64,000 nucleotides of DNA from contig JAVGWX010000001.1 in the NCBI GenBank assembly GCA_036924085.1, forward strand, positions 7,416,681 through 7,480,680. Reading direction: 5' to 3'. The DNA is from Ariolimax columbianus (lineage: Eukaryota; Mollusca; Gastropoda; Stylommatophora; Arionidae). Numbering within the stretch: position 1 is the stretch's first letter; each line of letters starts with the position of its first letter. Of the stretch, positions 22,101-31,399 are shown piece by piece. The notes under the pieces were generated by a model, which was not told the DNA's origin, searched no databases, and saw only the letters and a list, made by a program, of their open reading frames with translations. Position numbers and translations under genes: made by a program.

Positions 22101-25100
22101 TTCTACCGTTTGTTAGGCTCAGGAATACCCCTCCTCCTCCTCCTCCATTTTCTGTTGTGTTTGTTGCAGAACTATCAGTGCATGCGTGGGTCCAGTTAGT
22201 GCTTGGGCAGGTCTTCTCTGTGTATCTCAGGGTTATGACTCTTCTTTCGTTTTCAGTCTGACTGTTCTTGTATTCTATACCTGGTATATTTTCTATCACC
22301 TCTGGAAAGAGCTGCTGCTTCCAGATGGGTTTGTATACAGTAAGGATGGGCTTTGGTGTTGATATGGCGTTCATTAGGTCTTCTCTCATCTTTGTTTCGG
22401 CTATTTCTACACCTCCGCTTTAGATACAAGCTGATGCAAACACTACTAAAGAAGACTATGGAAATAGAGCAAGCGTTACATCTAAACTTAACCCTTTCTA
22501 ATATTGCATATTTGTGTCTTACGCATCACTGCCAAAAAAAGCAACCTGAAATTACGTACAAATTATATAACTACAGGAAATGGACAGAAAAAAAGACAAA
22601 TAGAGACAATTTGCAATCGTATTAAAAAATTGGCTTCTAGACAACATCACATGACTAAAGTTAAAATATTTCGGTCATATGAAGAGACAACGGTCTGGAG
22701 AGAGGGATAATGCAGGGCATGGTTCCTGAAAGGAGGAAAAGAGATAGACCCTGACGAAGATGGCATCAGGACCTTATGGACTGTCTAGGGATGTCTTTGT
22801 ATGACGTAGGCCAACTCGCCCTAAACCAAGAGGCATACAGAGTTGCCATGGCAGAGACTGTGTGCTGGAAAGAAAATGTCACATCATGATGATGTCTTAC
22901 AGTTTCAAGCAAGTGCACAGATCTGCATGTCAAATAGTTTATTCCAAATAAAATTAATTAATATTAAATAAATTGGGCTAAAATAGCGATCTAGAAATCT
23001 TAAGACACATAATAAAACTATCATTGACATAAAGTCTTCAGACTAAGAGGAAATTAAGTATTTATAATTAAAAACATAATACGAAGCTTAAAATGTCATC
23101 AATATGGAGAACAAAAATCATGGTTAAAAATGTTTTGGGTCTCAATATGTAATGTGTATTCCTACGTTAACCTAAATCTCTTTCTTTTGTGTCCCAGTCA
23201 AAGTCTGAAGCAGACGTGTGTTGAATATCCTCGTGTAATCCAGACGCATGATCATTGGTTTGATCAAATAATAAATACTTTTGTGTATCTCGTTATTCAA
23301 ATTTCATAGCACGGAAAGGACAACTTTAAAAATTCACCACTTTTTTTTGCCTACCTATCAAAAAAACTCTACATTAAATAAAAGCTGCACATGCATTGCA
23401 TTGTTAACCATCTATTATTCATCCAAAACTTGAAACCGAAAACTAAAGGACAAAGCATAATGCATGTGTTAGAAGTGGACATCAGTTGACTCGTATTAAA
23501 GTTTAGTGCATGGACTCCACTGGTCGAATGAAACTGGAAAGAGTTAAATCACATTGCTGCATACAAGCAAGAGTTGTAGAAGCATGTCAGTATTGGTGAA
23601 AACAATGCAAGCAACTGTCTGTAACAGAAACTGTATACCCTGGATATAAAACACAATTTAAAAAAATTAGAATCTTGAAACAAAACTTCTTATTTTTATT
23701 GTGCCACGCTGACTGATTTAGGGGATCATACTCTCCACTGCATCTCTTTCCTTGTGCTGTTTGGTTGTATGGTTATTCATACATTTTCCATGCTATGATG
23801 AACATTAGAATTTTCTTATTTTGTCAATAGTCTCTGCAGGATCCAATTCTGTTGTGCTAACATGTTCTAACTACACCATGGGCCAATTATAATATGAAAA
23901 ATAGTCAAATTTACAAGAAAAACACATAACACCATAGCAAGTGGACTAACAGTAGAAATGTTATGATAAGAAGATTTTGACAGGGTTGAAAAATACAAAA
24001 ACAGTAAAATGTTATTATTAATTTTAATTCGGGATGGAGGAAAGCTTCTTTTGATCTATTTCAGACAAATTTAGTATGAAAAAAGTACATTGATATTCAT
24101 TGCTTTTATGCCTGTAGTAAACAAAATTAAAATATTTTCCTACTATGAAGTTTCATGGAAGAAACAGTTTTAAGTCTTATTCCAGTATATTGCTTTTGGT
24201 GAGCACTATTTCATGCTCCTTCAGAATTTCTGTCATTTTGTCTTGCGTTTTATCCTGAATCCAGACCTTCTTTTTGTGAACAATATCAAACTAAAGACAC
24301 ATTTCTTACAGATTGTTTTTGCAACTACTTGTCAGACAGTATTTGAAGGTTTGAAATCTCTGGTAGACATTAGCCATTTTATTTTACTTCATCATCTTTG
24401 TGTGTTATTTTTTTTTCAATTTGTGAAAATTTACTTGTTTTAACATATGTATAGCAAAATTTCTGACCATTATTTAAAGAAATATATATATTTTTATTTG
24501 GAGTAATTTTCTTTTTTTTTTAAATTTTGAATCTCTATTTATGATTTTTAATAATATTATTTTTGTTTTATAAATTTGCATACAGTTCCTTGATTGCTCA
24601 GCTGAAACGTTTGCAGTCCATTGTTGTAAAATCAAAATTCCCTGCACAAGCATCAACCTGTGCAATGGTAAGAGTATCAAAGCTTTTTATTCATTCACTG
24701 CCATTCTGTTTTGATAATATGAATGTGGAAACACTTGCTGTGTAACAAAAATGTATTGAATATGGTATTTATTTCATAAAGATCATTATCAAATCAATGC
24801 ACATTGAATACTTTAGTGGTGGTTTTTAAATGAAATTACTTTAATCAGAAGATGGGGAACTTAAATGCTAGTCCAGTCAGGCACAACATACTGACAAGAT
24901 GTCAAGTCAGGGTCAGGCACAATACACTGACCAAGACCACAATCTTTCTTTCATGTAGCATTCCCTGGAAACAGGCTGTTTTCAAGGCAGCCTGGCTGAC
25001 GAGATGTGGATCAATGTGATCCCCGTAGTAGTGTGCGCATGCAACTACAACCCGCCACTTAACATCCTTTTCAGGGCACACACAAAAGTAAACTTACTCA

Positions 25101-28100
25101 TTGTGGGCATCAAACAACAACAGCAACAATTAATCAGCAGATACTAAACATTATTACTATTTAGGTTAGTAATAATAATGAAGATCAATCAAGAGATGTT
25201 GTATCACTGTTGAATTAGTTATGGCTAGCAAGTCTGTTTACCTAAAGTTTATAATGAAAACATGAGTGCTGACATGTAATTGTAAGTTTGTTTTTGTTAT
25301 CATCAGGTTTTATTACTGTCCTTTGCACTTTTGGTCGTTCCAACTCTGAATCCATTTGGATCTGATAATGATAACAGTACTCCAGCTACCTCAAAGAACA
25401 TGGCAGTTAGAGGTAAATATGTGTATTTTACTCAGTCAAATTTGTTTGGTCTGTGACTAGTATTCAAATGTAGTGAAATATATGCAATATGTATCAAAGT
25501 TATGTGACAAAATGTATCAGAGAGGAGAGGAGACTTAACATCTGGTCAGGCAAAAACATATTGATCGGACAATGTTAGTCAAGAATCAGGCAAAAAATAT
25601 CTGACCAAGACCACCACTTCACTTCCATGCAGTTCTCCCTGGAAACAGGCTGTTTCATGGCAGTTTCACGGCACACAAAAGAGTAAACCTACTCATTGGG
25701 GGCATTCAACAACATATGTGTCTGCCAACCTCTTGTACCTCCAGGACTCAAATTTAGGTCTCACCAATGATTTATATAGTTTGACTATCACTTCCTTGCA
25801 CTTAAGTGTAATGTTTCTTTTTATATCTAGCATTGCATTAGCCTTTTTCAATGCCAACTGGCCTTGCTCCCGCACCTTACATGTATGATTTATTATAACA
25901 CCAAGTTCCTTTCCTTTTCTTTCTAATATTGTTCTCTTCCGTCATGTAAATATATTCCTTATTGGATCTTACCATGTGGATGGATGACTGTACATTTTGT
26001 CTACATTAAACTCCATCTGCCGGAGGAGTTGCCTCTTCCCTGTTAATATGTACAGCAGATTCTTGCCCAGATGACCAAGAAGTATCTGCACAACTGTATT
26101 TATTTGTTTGTCTGTTTGCTGCATGCTGTACACATATTGAGGTTCCAATCCCTTCCATTTGTAGCCAATCATTATCTTCTTTTAACTCCTGATACATCTC
26201 TAGTGTGCCACACACTTTTCTATTGCATTTTCACACCTGTTGATCTTGAAGATTCATCACCTCCCTCATCATCTCAGTCTTTGTGTACTAGGAATGGACA
26301 TTCCCATAAGCAGGATTTCTCTTACTTTCCCGCCATATAGAAGCGGTTTCATGCAACCATATTTGTTTTAGTAGGTTGCTCACCTAGCTTGTGACTATCT
26401 CCAGCCCATCTGTAGTTGTTTGTAGTAAGGGTGGTCTCTCTGTCTTATCAAGTCTTTCCTATCCGCCGGCAAGAAGTGTGCATCATGAAACTTAGTCCAA
26501 TACAAACATCTGCTTGTTATTAGCAAAAGGATGTCCATCTAGGTCATGTGAGGTTTTCCATGCAAGAAGAGAAGTCTGCCATGAATCAGAAAATATATAT
26601 ATTTGTTTTTGTATTGAATAGCTGAGTATCTGATTAGCTTGGTGGTAGACTGCTTACATTTCACTGCATAAATACTGAGTCAACTTTCATAATCTCTCGG
26701 CATGCTTTAGTCTACTCAACTGTAAATGTGTACCTAGCTTACTGCTATGGAAGAAAATGCAGCAAGGAAGGGAACTGGCCACTCCACCTCATAAACAGGG
26801 TGTGACCTAGTGCAGTGAAGTCTCAAATTTCATTCCCGGCAGCAGTGTCTGCAGTAGGACTTCCTTTACCTTGATAACTAAGCCTATCTTCTATTATAGC
26901 AACTTATGATAAGACTGGCTGTGTGGTATATAAAAAATATTCTGCAAATCTAGAATGCACCATAAACTGTACTTTCAACTTTTTTGACTAGCTCATAACA
27001 CCAACCACTATCCAATCAGCATTGGACACTTAACTGCTCAAACCAGTCTACTTTTGCAAAACTAACACTGGGCACTATTTCTGTTTCTAAGAATTGATGT
27101 CACTGCACTTTGGGCAAACCCATAGGTGCTCAGTCTCTCTGAGCAAATGGCGCAGAGTATGGATGCTGATGGTCCCTGTAGCTCATTGGTTATATACTCT
27201 CTTGCTCCGTCCTCTCATGCGTCCTATTTCGCTTGAAGCTCGTTTGATTTTTAAACTTTGACCCTGTGGATTGCTATTTCATCTAGTGCAGTGTACTCAT
27301 CTAATAGGCGATCATTGATTGATTTCAAAATGTCATTCCTATCCATCACTAACGTGTCCTTGATGGGAGCTTATGAAGCCAAGATGTCAGCTCTTTCGTT
27401 GCCCTGAACCCCAGCATGACCAGGACAGTAAATCCATGTCAAGCCCTGGAGGTTTGAGGCCTCAACAGCTGCTATCCACTCGTACCTAAGCAATCCCTTC
27501 TGTACCTTCTGAAGTGCGGCTTGCGCGTCTGTCACAATGACTGCCCTTGTTAACACTGGACACTAGTAATGTCAAAAGTAGGTAACCTCAAGCCTCTATC
27601 ACACACTATATAGTTTCATAATAGTGTTCATAATGTCCTTCCCAAAACATTTTTTATGTGTAATGAATGTGTTTATTAAACAAAAATATTTAAAATTAGA
27701 ACCATTTATATAAACAGCTAAGCAATCAATTTAGCAAGTGAAGTGGTTAGCGAGCTGGATTCGCATCTGAGTGGTCCTGTGTTTATTCTCCAGTTGAGGC
27801 AGAAATGTTTTTGCAATGGCTCCCGGTCGACCCAGCTTTAAAAGGGTACCAGTTCAGTTCGGGAAGTAAAAGCGGCAAGGGAGAGGAGATGGCTACCGCC
27901 CTCATATAGCCGAGCCTTTAAATTGTGAGGTTGCTAACATCTCACACCCCTACGGGAGTAATTCTATGGGTTACTTTACTTTTACTTTTTATGACCTTAA
28001 ATGGCAATATCTCAATGTGTGAAAACAGTGAGCTTACCTTCTTGGCAAGAAATATCTCATTTTATAATAACAATAAATGTATATTGTTACAATGTGTTCC

Positions 28101-28517
28101 ATTGCAGATGTTCAATTGTCTGCCAGAAGAGCACGAAGCTTACTTGAACATAAAGATGTGGGTGATGCAGACTTTGATGAGGACCCATATGGTGTCAGTC
28201 CTCGACAGAATGCACTCTTGGAAAAACAAGTCTTTCCACAATTGTTGGTATTGAAATCAGAAGAGGCCTCTCCTATTTTTGATGATGACTCCAATCTTGT
28301 TCGATCTGAAAGTATACTCAACGAAAATGTGCCTAATGATGCCTGGAATATGGCGAATAAAGAATCTCATATTTTGTCTCATGATATCACAGCTGAGCTG
28401 CTCAATGGGCAGCAGGCGTTTTCTGTTAGCAGCCTTTTGAATAAAAAACTTGCAAATGATCAAAATTTTACAGCAGGAAGTGTTGATGTCCAGTCTGAAG
28501 TCGAGAGTAGAATTTAA
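15967..28517 (+). CDS. CREB3L3-like: CREB3-like membrane-bound bZIP transcription factor (8 coding exons, 566 aa)
   Basis: Joining 15967-16140, 16746-17229, 17861-18042, 19320-19454, 21167-21294, 24586-24667, 25307-25412 and 28108-28517 gives 1,701 nt, 566 codons plus TAA, with GT..AG at every intron and matching phases. Domains: acidic N-terminus with DVLDLLFD (9-16); Ser/Asp-rich [12 protein letters not shown] region; CREB3-family segment [17 protein letters not shown] (286-302); basic region [17 protein letters not shown] (319-335); zipper heptads at 342, 349 (Cys), 356, 363, 370, 377; TM helix about 392-408; sequon NST (418-420); S1P-type RSLL (440-443). Family knowledge: ER-anchored, cleaved in the Golgi by S1P/S2P to release a nuclear activator of secretory/UPR genes. 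Length fits the family. Which vertebrate paralogue (CREB3L1-4) is closest is unclear, since invertebrates usually have one or two. Confidence 0.95.
16746..17229 (+). CDS. CREB3L3-like: CREB3-like exon 2 (residues 59-220)
   Basis: The acceptor TTGTTCTAG precedes GGTGACCTAGATC. The donor is GATTTTG|GTGAGT, leaving one base of a split codon. Encodes an acidic, Ser-rich transactivation region: [16 protein letters not shown], then [20 protein letters not shown], then Tyr/Ser-rich and Asp-rich stretches ([16 protein letters not shown]). The open frame runs through 484 nt without a stop. Confidence 0.92.
17230..17860 (+). other. Intron 2 with small GC-rich repeat-like insert
   Basis: A (CAATA)n-like run, ACAATACAATACAATACAAT near 17548, is followed by a GC-rich stretch at about 17585-17700 (CCAGGGCGAATGGCGTTGTG, then a near-palindromic GGCCACATCTGATGGCC). 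It stands out from the AT-rich intron and resembles a small SINE or MITE insert. No second copy was found in the window. Confidence 0.4.
17861..18042 (+). CDS. CREB3L3-like: CREB3-like exon 3 (residues 220-280)
   Basis: The acceptor ATTCAAATAG|AC completes the split Asp codon, followed by [40 protein letters not shown] and DPNINNCSN. The donor is TCTAAT|GTAAGG, phase 0. This linker precedes the conserved DNA-binding module. The motif [14 protein letters not shown] is reminiscent of the L-x-L-T/N segment before the bZIP in family members (inference). Confidence 0.88.
18772..18783. repeat. Target-site duplication, left copy (AATTACCAATTT)
   Basis: Perfectly repeated at 19144-19155, on either side of the Rep-B retroposon in intron 3. 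Confidence 0.88.
18784..19143 (-). mobile_element. Rep-B retroposon, longest copy (about 360 bp), in CREB intron 3
   Basis: On the minus strand it runs from GGGATCAATATGCTGAGCAG through GGTCAGCGACCCATTGCTGA, a GATCCTGGATAACAGGCTG block, GGTGCAAATATCGCAGCCAA and ACTACATTCTGCTACTTAAG to GAGAACGAACG plus an (AAG)n tail, seen here as (TTC)n at 18784. Flanked by a 12-bp perfect duplication, so it moved by target-primed retrotransposition. It has no ORF and is non-autonomous. Other copies: 29349, 47377, 59405 and 60189, and a relic at 1460. Confidence 0.92.
19320..19454 (+). CDS. CREB3L3-like: CREB3-like exon 4: pre-bZIP conserved segment and start of basic region (281-325)
   Basis: The acceptor GGCTTCTTCAG precedes TTTCCAGAACTTCG. 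The donor is AACAAG|GTAAAC, phase 0. Encodes [38 protein letters not shown] and RRKIRNK. The LTxEEKxLLxKEG..LP..xPLTxxEERxLKxxRRKIRNK block is the hallmark of the CREB3/OASIS family and the strongest evidence for the assignment. Confidence 0.97.
20225..20870. repeat. 22/23-bp minisatellite in CREB intron 4 (about 27 copies)
   Basis: Unit TTCTGCTTGGATCCCCAGGA followed by CAG, varying as CCCACAACAG or CCCAGGACAG. The units are tandem with scattered substitutions (TTCTACTTGG, TTATGCTTGG). The variants appear clustered: mostly CCCAGGACAG before 20560 and alternating CCCACAACAG/CCCAGGACAG after, implying a higher-order pattern. Long ORFs occur on both strands because stops are rare in the unit. 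They are not genes. Confidence 0.95.
21167..21294 (+). CDS. CREB3L3-like: CREB3-like exon 5: basic region and zipper (326-368)
   Basis: The acceptor GTCTTGGCAG precedes ATATCAGCTAAAGAAAG. Encodes [20 protein letters not shown] then [20 protein letters not shown] and QN. Residues N324, S327-A328, S331-R332 fit the bZIP N-x-x-S/A-A-x-x-S-R signature across the exon join. The donor is best placed at 21294 (AATGT|GTATGT), since the next exon supplies the third base of Val368. A GT two bases earlier would break the frame. Confidence 0.95.
21422..22430 (-). mobile_element. RNase H LINE (same family as 10158 and 62373), in CREB intron 5
   Basis: Left end CTTCTTCGTACGC is the tail end of a minus-strand element. 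21733-21440 encodes [40 protein letters not shown] (CxC..H..C) and [12 protein letters not shown]. 22389-21880 encodes an RNase H region: [27 protein letters not shown] (degraded YTDGS), [18 protein letters not shown] and [20 protein letters not shown] (catalytic Asp lost). The C-terminal GHxG part is largely deleted between the ORFs. No target duplication was identified by eye. Confidence 0.85.
22600..22890 (+). mobile_element. RTE-type LINE 3' end, in CREB intron 5
   Basis: Frame-shifted peptides ([20 protein letters not shown], a [15 protein letters not shown] stretch, then LWTV, CLCMT and HTELPW) together with ATGATGATG-like tail DNA (TCACATCATGATGATG at 22880) match the terminal region of RTE-type ORF2 (GHxxRGxxLExxIMxGMVPGKRxxGRPRxRW..). 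Very short 5'-truncated copy. The RNase H LINE 3' to 22430 lies immediately before it. Confidence 0.62.
22891..24585 (+). other. Remainder of CREB intron 5, AT-rich
   Basis: AT-rich with A/T homopolymers. No LINE-like peptide or repeat unit was recognised in it. The branch point and polypyrimidine region (TTTTGTTTTATAAATTTGCATACAG) before 24586 is a typical acceptor. Confidence 0.5.
24586..24667 (+). CDS. CREB3L3-like: CREB3-like exon 6: zipper end and juxtamembrane (368-395)
   Basis: The acceptor TTGCATACAG|T supplies the last base of Val368, then [20 protein letters not shown] and QASTCAM. The donor is GCAATG|GTAAGA. Carries zipper leucines L370 and L377 and the start of the conserved T-C-x-M/V transmembrane entrance. 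Family counterpart in vertebrates: SLLEQLKKLQAIV..TCVAVL. Confidence 0.93.
24850..25130. repeat. Rep-D dispersed repeat copy in intron 6
   Basis: Contains TCAGGCACAACATACTGACA, CTGACCAAGACCACAATC, CCCTGGAAACAGGCTGTTTT, GGGCACACACAAAAGTAAAC and TACTCATTGTGGGCATCAAA. The same blocks in the same order occur at 25520-25712 in intron 7 of the same gene. Function and class are unknown. Insertion boundaries are approximate. Confidence 0.7.
25307..25412 (+). CDS. CREB3L3-like: CREB3-like exon 7: transmembrane helix and lumenal linker (396-431)
   Basis: The acceptor TTATCATCAG precedes GTTTTATTACTGTCC. Encodes [35 protein letters not shown] and one base of a split codon. The donor is AGAG|GTAAAT. With TCAM from exon 6 this makes a 17-20 residue membrane helix ending in PTLNPF, like the SFALIxxPSxxPF of CREB3L. 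The N-S-T sequon at 418 lies on the lumenal side. Confidence 0.95.
25520..25712. repeat. Rep-D dispersed repeat copy in intron 7
   Basis: Same ordered blocks as 24850-25130: GGTCAGGCAAAAACATATTG, CTGACCAAGACCACCACTTC, CCCTGGAAACAGGCTGTTTC, GGCACACAAAAGAGTAAACC and TACTCATTGGGGGCATTCAA. Shorter by an internal deletion. Adjoins a CR1-type fragment starting at 25713. Confidence 0.7.
25713..26035 (-). mobile_element. CR1/L2-type LINE RT C-terminal fragment in CREB intron 7
   Basis: On the minus strand: [66 protein letters not shown] and KFESW match the segment MEFNVDKCTVIH to VRPRLEYCVQVW of the CR1/L2-type LINE at 35200-35490. Truncated at both ends, frame disturbed. Only about 320 bp. Confidence 0.82.
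26630..26900 (+). repeat. Possible tRNA-derived SINE relic in CREB intron 7
   Basis: TTAGCTTGGTGGTAGACTGC followed by TTACATTTCACTGCATAAAT and ACTGAGTCAAC resembles an A-box/anticodon/T-arm progression of a tRNA-like SINE head (B box decayed). A second similar phrase may lie near 26805-26850 (GACCTAGTGCAGTGAAGTC and CATTCCCGGCAGCAG). Ends are not defined. Low confidence. Confidence 0.35.
27090..27592 (-). mobile_element. RNase H LINE remnant (third subfamily) in CREB intron 7
   Basis: Minus strand 27556-27371: [40 protein letters not shown] and [11 protein letters not shown], the C-terminal half of an RNase H domain with the catalytic Asp and His and the GNERAD motif. Further downstream: [22 protein letters not shown] and C-x-x-C-type ending [13 protein letters not shown]. 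Same subfamily as 14620-15305 and 49720-50060. In this copy the RNase H motifs are intact, but RT and RNase H N-terminus are missing. Confidence 0.87.
27725..27990 (+). mobile_element. tRNA-related SINE-like element in CREB intron 7
   Basis: AGTGAAGTGGTTAGCGAGCT then GGATTCGCATCTGAGTGGTC and CTGTGTTTATTCTCCAGT has the length and order of a tRNA-like head with a decayed B box. The body carries GGGAAGTAAAAGCGGCAAGG, GAGAGGAGATGGCTACCGCC, CTCATATAGCCGAGCC and ACCCCTACGGGAG. No second copy in the window, but the style is that of invertebrate SINEs. It lies just before the last CREB exon. Confidence 0.55.
28108..28517 (+). CDS. CREB3L3-like: CREB3-like exon 8: lumenal domain with S1P site, stop (431-566)
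   Basis: The acceptor TGTTCCATTGCAG completes Asp431, followed by [40 protein letters not shown] and a long Ser/Asn-rich tail ending VQSEVESRI and TAA. RSLL (440-443) fits the Site-1 protease consensus RxxL, about 30 residues from the membrane helix, as in CREB3 proteins. The lumenal tail is acidic and poorly conserved. Confidence 0.93.
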
Positions 28518-28754
28518 AAATCTATTTACTGATCACAATTTTACAGCAGTAGATGTTGATATATAGAAATATCAAGAAAAGTAGATTGAAAATCTATGAA
28601 AAGATATGTAACACAGCTATAATATGATGTTCTTATTCTGTTAAATGCAAGTAATTGAATGATTGATCACCTGCAGGCCCTCAAATCAGTCTATATAATT
28701 TTATATGACATTGGGAGCCATGGCAAATGTAGGTTAAGGGAAGTTAATCAACAT

Positions 28755-28846
28755 ATTAAACTGCCCTGATCAGTTGCGAACAGTGTTGCCAACTTGGCAA
28801 TTTTTCAGCCACATCTGGCTGATTTTTCAGAAATCTAGCCAATAAA
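28755..28846 (+). terminator. Candidate polyadenylation signals of the CREB3-like gene
   Basis: ATTAAA at 28755-28760 and AATAAA at 28841-28846 are the first canonical hexamers I see after the stop codon, about 240 and 325 bp downstream. A GT/T-rich region follows the first (GTTGCGAACAGTGTTGCC). A longer 3' UTR cannot be excluded. Confidence 0.4.
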
Positions 28847-28899
28847 AAAAAATTGCTTTGACAGATAGCCAAGCAATAGCCATTTTAACCTTTAAGATC

Positions 28900-29336
28900 C
28901 TATACCGCTGGTAACCCTGATGCCCTCAAATCTCATTGCATTTGTTTTTCAGTCACTACTCCTATCATTGTCTTCTGATTTGAATTCGTATACAAGGAGA
29001 ACGTATCTATAAAGTATTGAAAACAACTTGGAAGTTGAAACAACCATTGCATTTTCACACAAAAATGAGCGATTTATCTGATATGTCCTGTCAAGGCGGA
29101 ATCTGTTCGATTTATTTGACAAGATAGACTTTGATAATAATCAATCAGATATTGAGATAGAGAGTGACAACAATGAGCTAGATCTATACGTTGATGGTAA
29201 TAGGCCTAGTGACACTAGTGTAAACGATGCAAGGGATGCGTGTTCGATTTGCACTGCTCACGATGGGTGGAGCTTTTATTGTAGCAGGTGCACACATACA
29301 GGAATTTCTACTTTTTGCATATTACCATGGCATTTT
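28900..29336. other. Region without recognised gene, target of a Rep-B insertion
   Basis: Frames contain short acidic peptides (DFDNNQSDIEIESDNNELDL near 29130) that resemble the start of a piggyBac- or hAT-like ORF, but no transposase domain follows. I do not assign it. The Rep-B insertion at 29349 lies inside this segment, with its target duplication at 29337. Confidence 0.35.
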
Positions 29337-29348
29337 AGACACTCCTCT
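29337..29348. repeat. Target-site duplication, left copy (AGACACTCCTCT)
   Basis: Repeated exactly at 29520-29531 on the far side of the Rep-B insertion. Confidence 0.88.
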
Positions 29349-29519
29349 GCTGCCAAAAACTAATGTGTCGGATCGAAGGTGCAAATATCGTAGCCAAGCT
29401 GTAAACTAGCGACACAATGCAATCCGTTCTCCGGACTACATCCTGCTACTTGCAAAGCCCTGTTCAGAGCTTGGTAGCCGGAGATTGAGAACGAACGCAG
29501 AAGAAGAAGAAGAAGAAGA
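29349..29519 (+). mobile_element. Rep-B retroposon, 5' truncated, (AAG)n tail
   Basis: Starts inside the family (AATGTGTCGGATCGAAGGTG, then CAAATATCGTAGCCAAGCTG) and ends TTGAGAACGAACGCAGAAGA with an (AAG)n tail. Bracketed by a perfect 12-bp duplication, so it is a true retroposition event of 171 bp. The CpG-containing start (GGATCGAAG) and unbroken tail suggest a young insertion. Confidence 0.92.
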
Positions 29520-29531
29520 AGACACTCCTCT

Positions 29532-30790
29532 ATTCATACATAGCAAACTCAAAATTTATTACAATTTTTATAGTTACAGATAAAATAAGACAAACACCCT
29601 TTTTTCATTGATTTTATTCATTTAATTCAGGATTTTATAAATCATAATGAAAAAAATCTATAGAATCTTGATAGTTAAAGAAAAATACTATCATTTATAA
29701 ATTTTTTTTCCATTTTATTTACAAATGCTCTGAAGTGAATGAAGAGTAACATCTGAGTCAGGTGAAATATACTAATCAAGACTCACCAATGAGGTGGATC
29801 GGCACTGTAATCCTTATTACAAAGAAACATCAAAAGTGACTTCCAAGACCAACATAAAATATTATGTACAATATAAAAACGAACATGTTTGACTTAGATG
29901 GCAACAACATTTAGCTTCATTGCCTGCCTGCTGACAAGTAGGACAGAGAATCAAATCCTCGGTAAGGCATATATTCTCTTTTCTGTAAGGGTGAACTAAA
30001 CAAACATAGTCAGCACATGATGTAGCGACAGAAGTGTCGAAAAGGCCTGTAGTCCTCAGCCTAAAAACTCCTTAACTACCCCAGCACTGGGAATAAAGTC
30101 ATATGACAATATTAGCGATAAAAATCTAGCCCAGATTTTTTGCCTACCGGCCAATGACAACATTTCATATAAGACAAGAATCATACAAGATGGTTTTAGA
30201 GTGACAAACAATGTACCCAATCTGAAACTGCTCACCTTTTAAAACAGCCATCTACTCTGCAACTCGTGAGAAGATTGTTATGTATAGCAATTTTATGGAC
30301 CTGAAGAAGCTGTATACTGGTTTTTCTCACTTCTGCTCAACTAGCTCAATCTAAAGAGAAAACAAAATAATTCAAAACTTTGATGTAAAAGGTAATGTTG
30401 TTAGACTAAAAAAATTAGATTATTATACATTACTATTGTCTGACTGTATTTGGCATTTATCCAGACATATATATAATATATTTCTTTTTTGACATGTTTG
30501 ATTGAATAAACAGTTTGCTATACATGCTTTACATATCTTACATTTACATTTGCTTTTATAAAAAACATTATATAGACTCAAAATGAAACAAAGAAGGTAA
30601 AAATGTCTTTTAGCCATAAATTTAACTGAAATTTTGGAAAGGTTAGCTGATTCTAGTTATTTTTGAAGGTATTTGTAGTTGGAAATAACTAAGTTAAGTT
30701 TGCAACACTGGTTGAGAATTTGAAACATGTTAATTTGTCACTCGCAGCATTATTTTCCAGAGAAGAAATAATGGAAAAGTACACTGTGGT
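29532..30790. other. No recognised gene; AT-rich
   Basis: Sequences at 29745-29830 (CATCTGAGTCAGGTGAAATA, TACTAATCAAGACTCACCAA) recall Rep-D words loosely. Elsewhere nothing matched a family in any frame. The 64-codon minus-strand ORF at 30423-30617 is hydrophobic low-complexity coding potential from AT-rich DNA. Confidence 0.45.
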
Positions 30791-30794
30791 CACT

Positions 30795-31395
30795 AATAGT
30801 TTGCTTCCCCATTCATTGAGGTGGTTCACAGATTCACTTGTGTTAGTTTGTCTGCCATTCATTGAGGTAGTTCACAGATTCACTTGTGTAAGTTTGTCTC
30901 CCATTCATTGAGGTAGTTCACAGATTTACTTGTATTAGTTTGTCTCCTCATTCATTGAGGTGGTTCACAGATTCACGTGTGTATTTATCTCCCCATGCAT
31001 AGAGGTGGTTCATAGATTAACTTGTGGGTTAATCTCCCCATTCATTGAGGCGGTTCACAGATTTACTTGTGTTAGTTTGCCTCCCATTCATTGAGGCGGT
31101 TCACAGATTCACTTGTGTTAGTTTGTCTCCCATTTATTGAGGTGGTTCACAGATTCACTTGTGTTAGTTTGTCTCCCATTTATTGAGGTGGTTCACAGAT
31201 TTACTTGTTTTAGTTTGTCTCCCATTCATTGAGGCGGTTCACAGATTTACTTGTTTTAGTTTGTCTCCCATTCATTGAGGCAGTTCACATATTCATGTGT
31301 GTATTTATCTCCCCATGCATAGAGGTGATTCACAGATTCACTTGTGTGTTAATCTCACCATTCATTGAGGCGGTTCACAGATTCACTTGTGTATA
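30795..31395. repeat. About 46-bp minisatellite, about 12 copies
   Basis: Unit: TCCCATTCATTGAGGTGGTT followed by CACAGATTCACTTGTGTTAG and TTTGTC. Variants include GCATAGAGGTGG and TTAATCTCC forms of slightly different length (30975-31030 and 31305-31360), so two unit types are interleaved. Short ORFs in the array do not extend beyond it. Confidence 0.93.
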
Positions 31396-31399
31396 TTTG

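Noticed and set aside
28900..29336. piggyBac-like transposase start (acidic DNNQSDIEIESDNNELDL)
   Set aside because: Only an acidic low-complexity peptide; no downstream transposase domain or terminal repeats were recognised.
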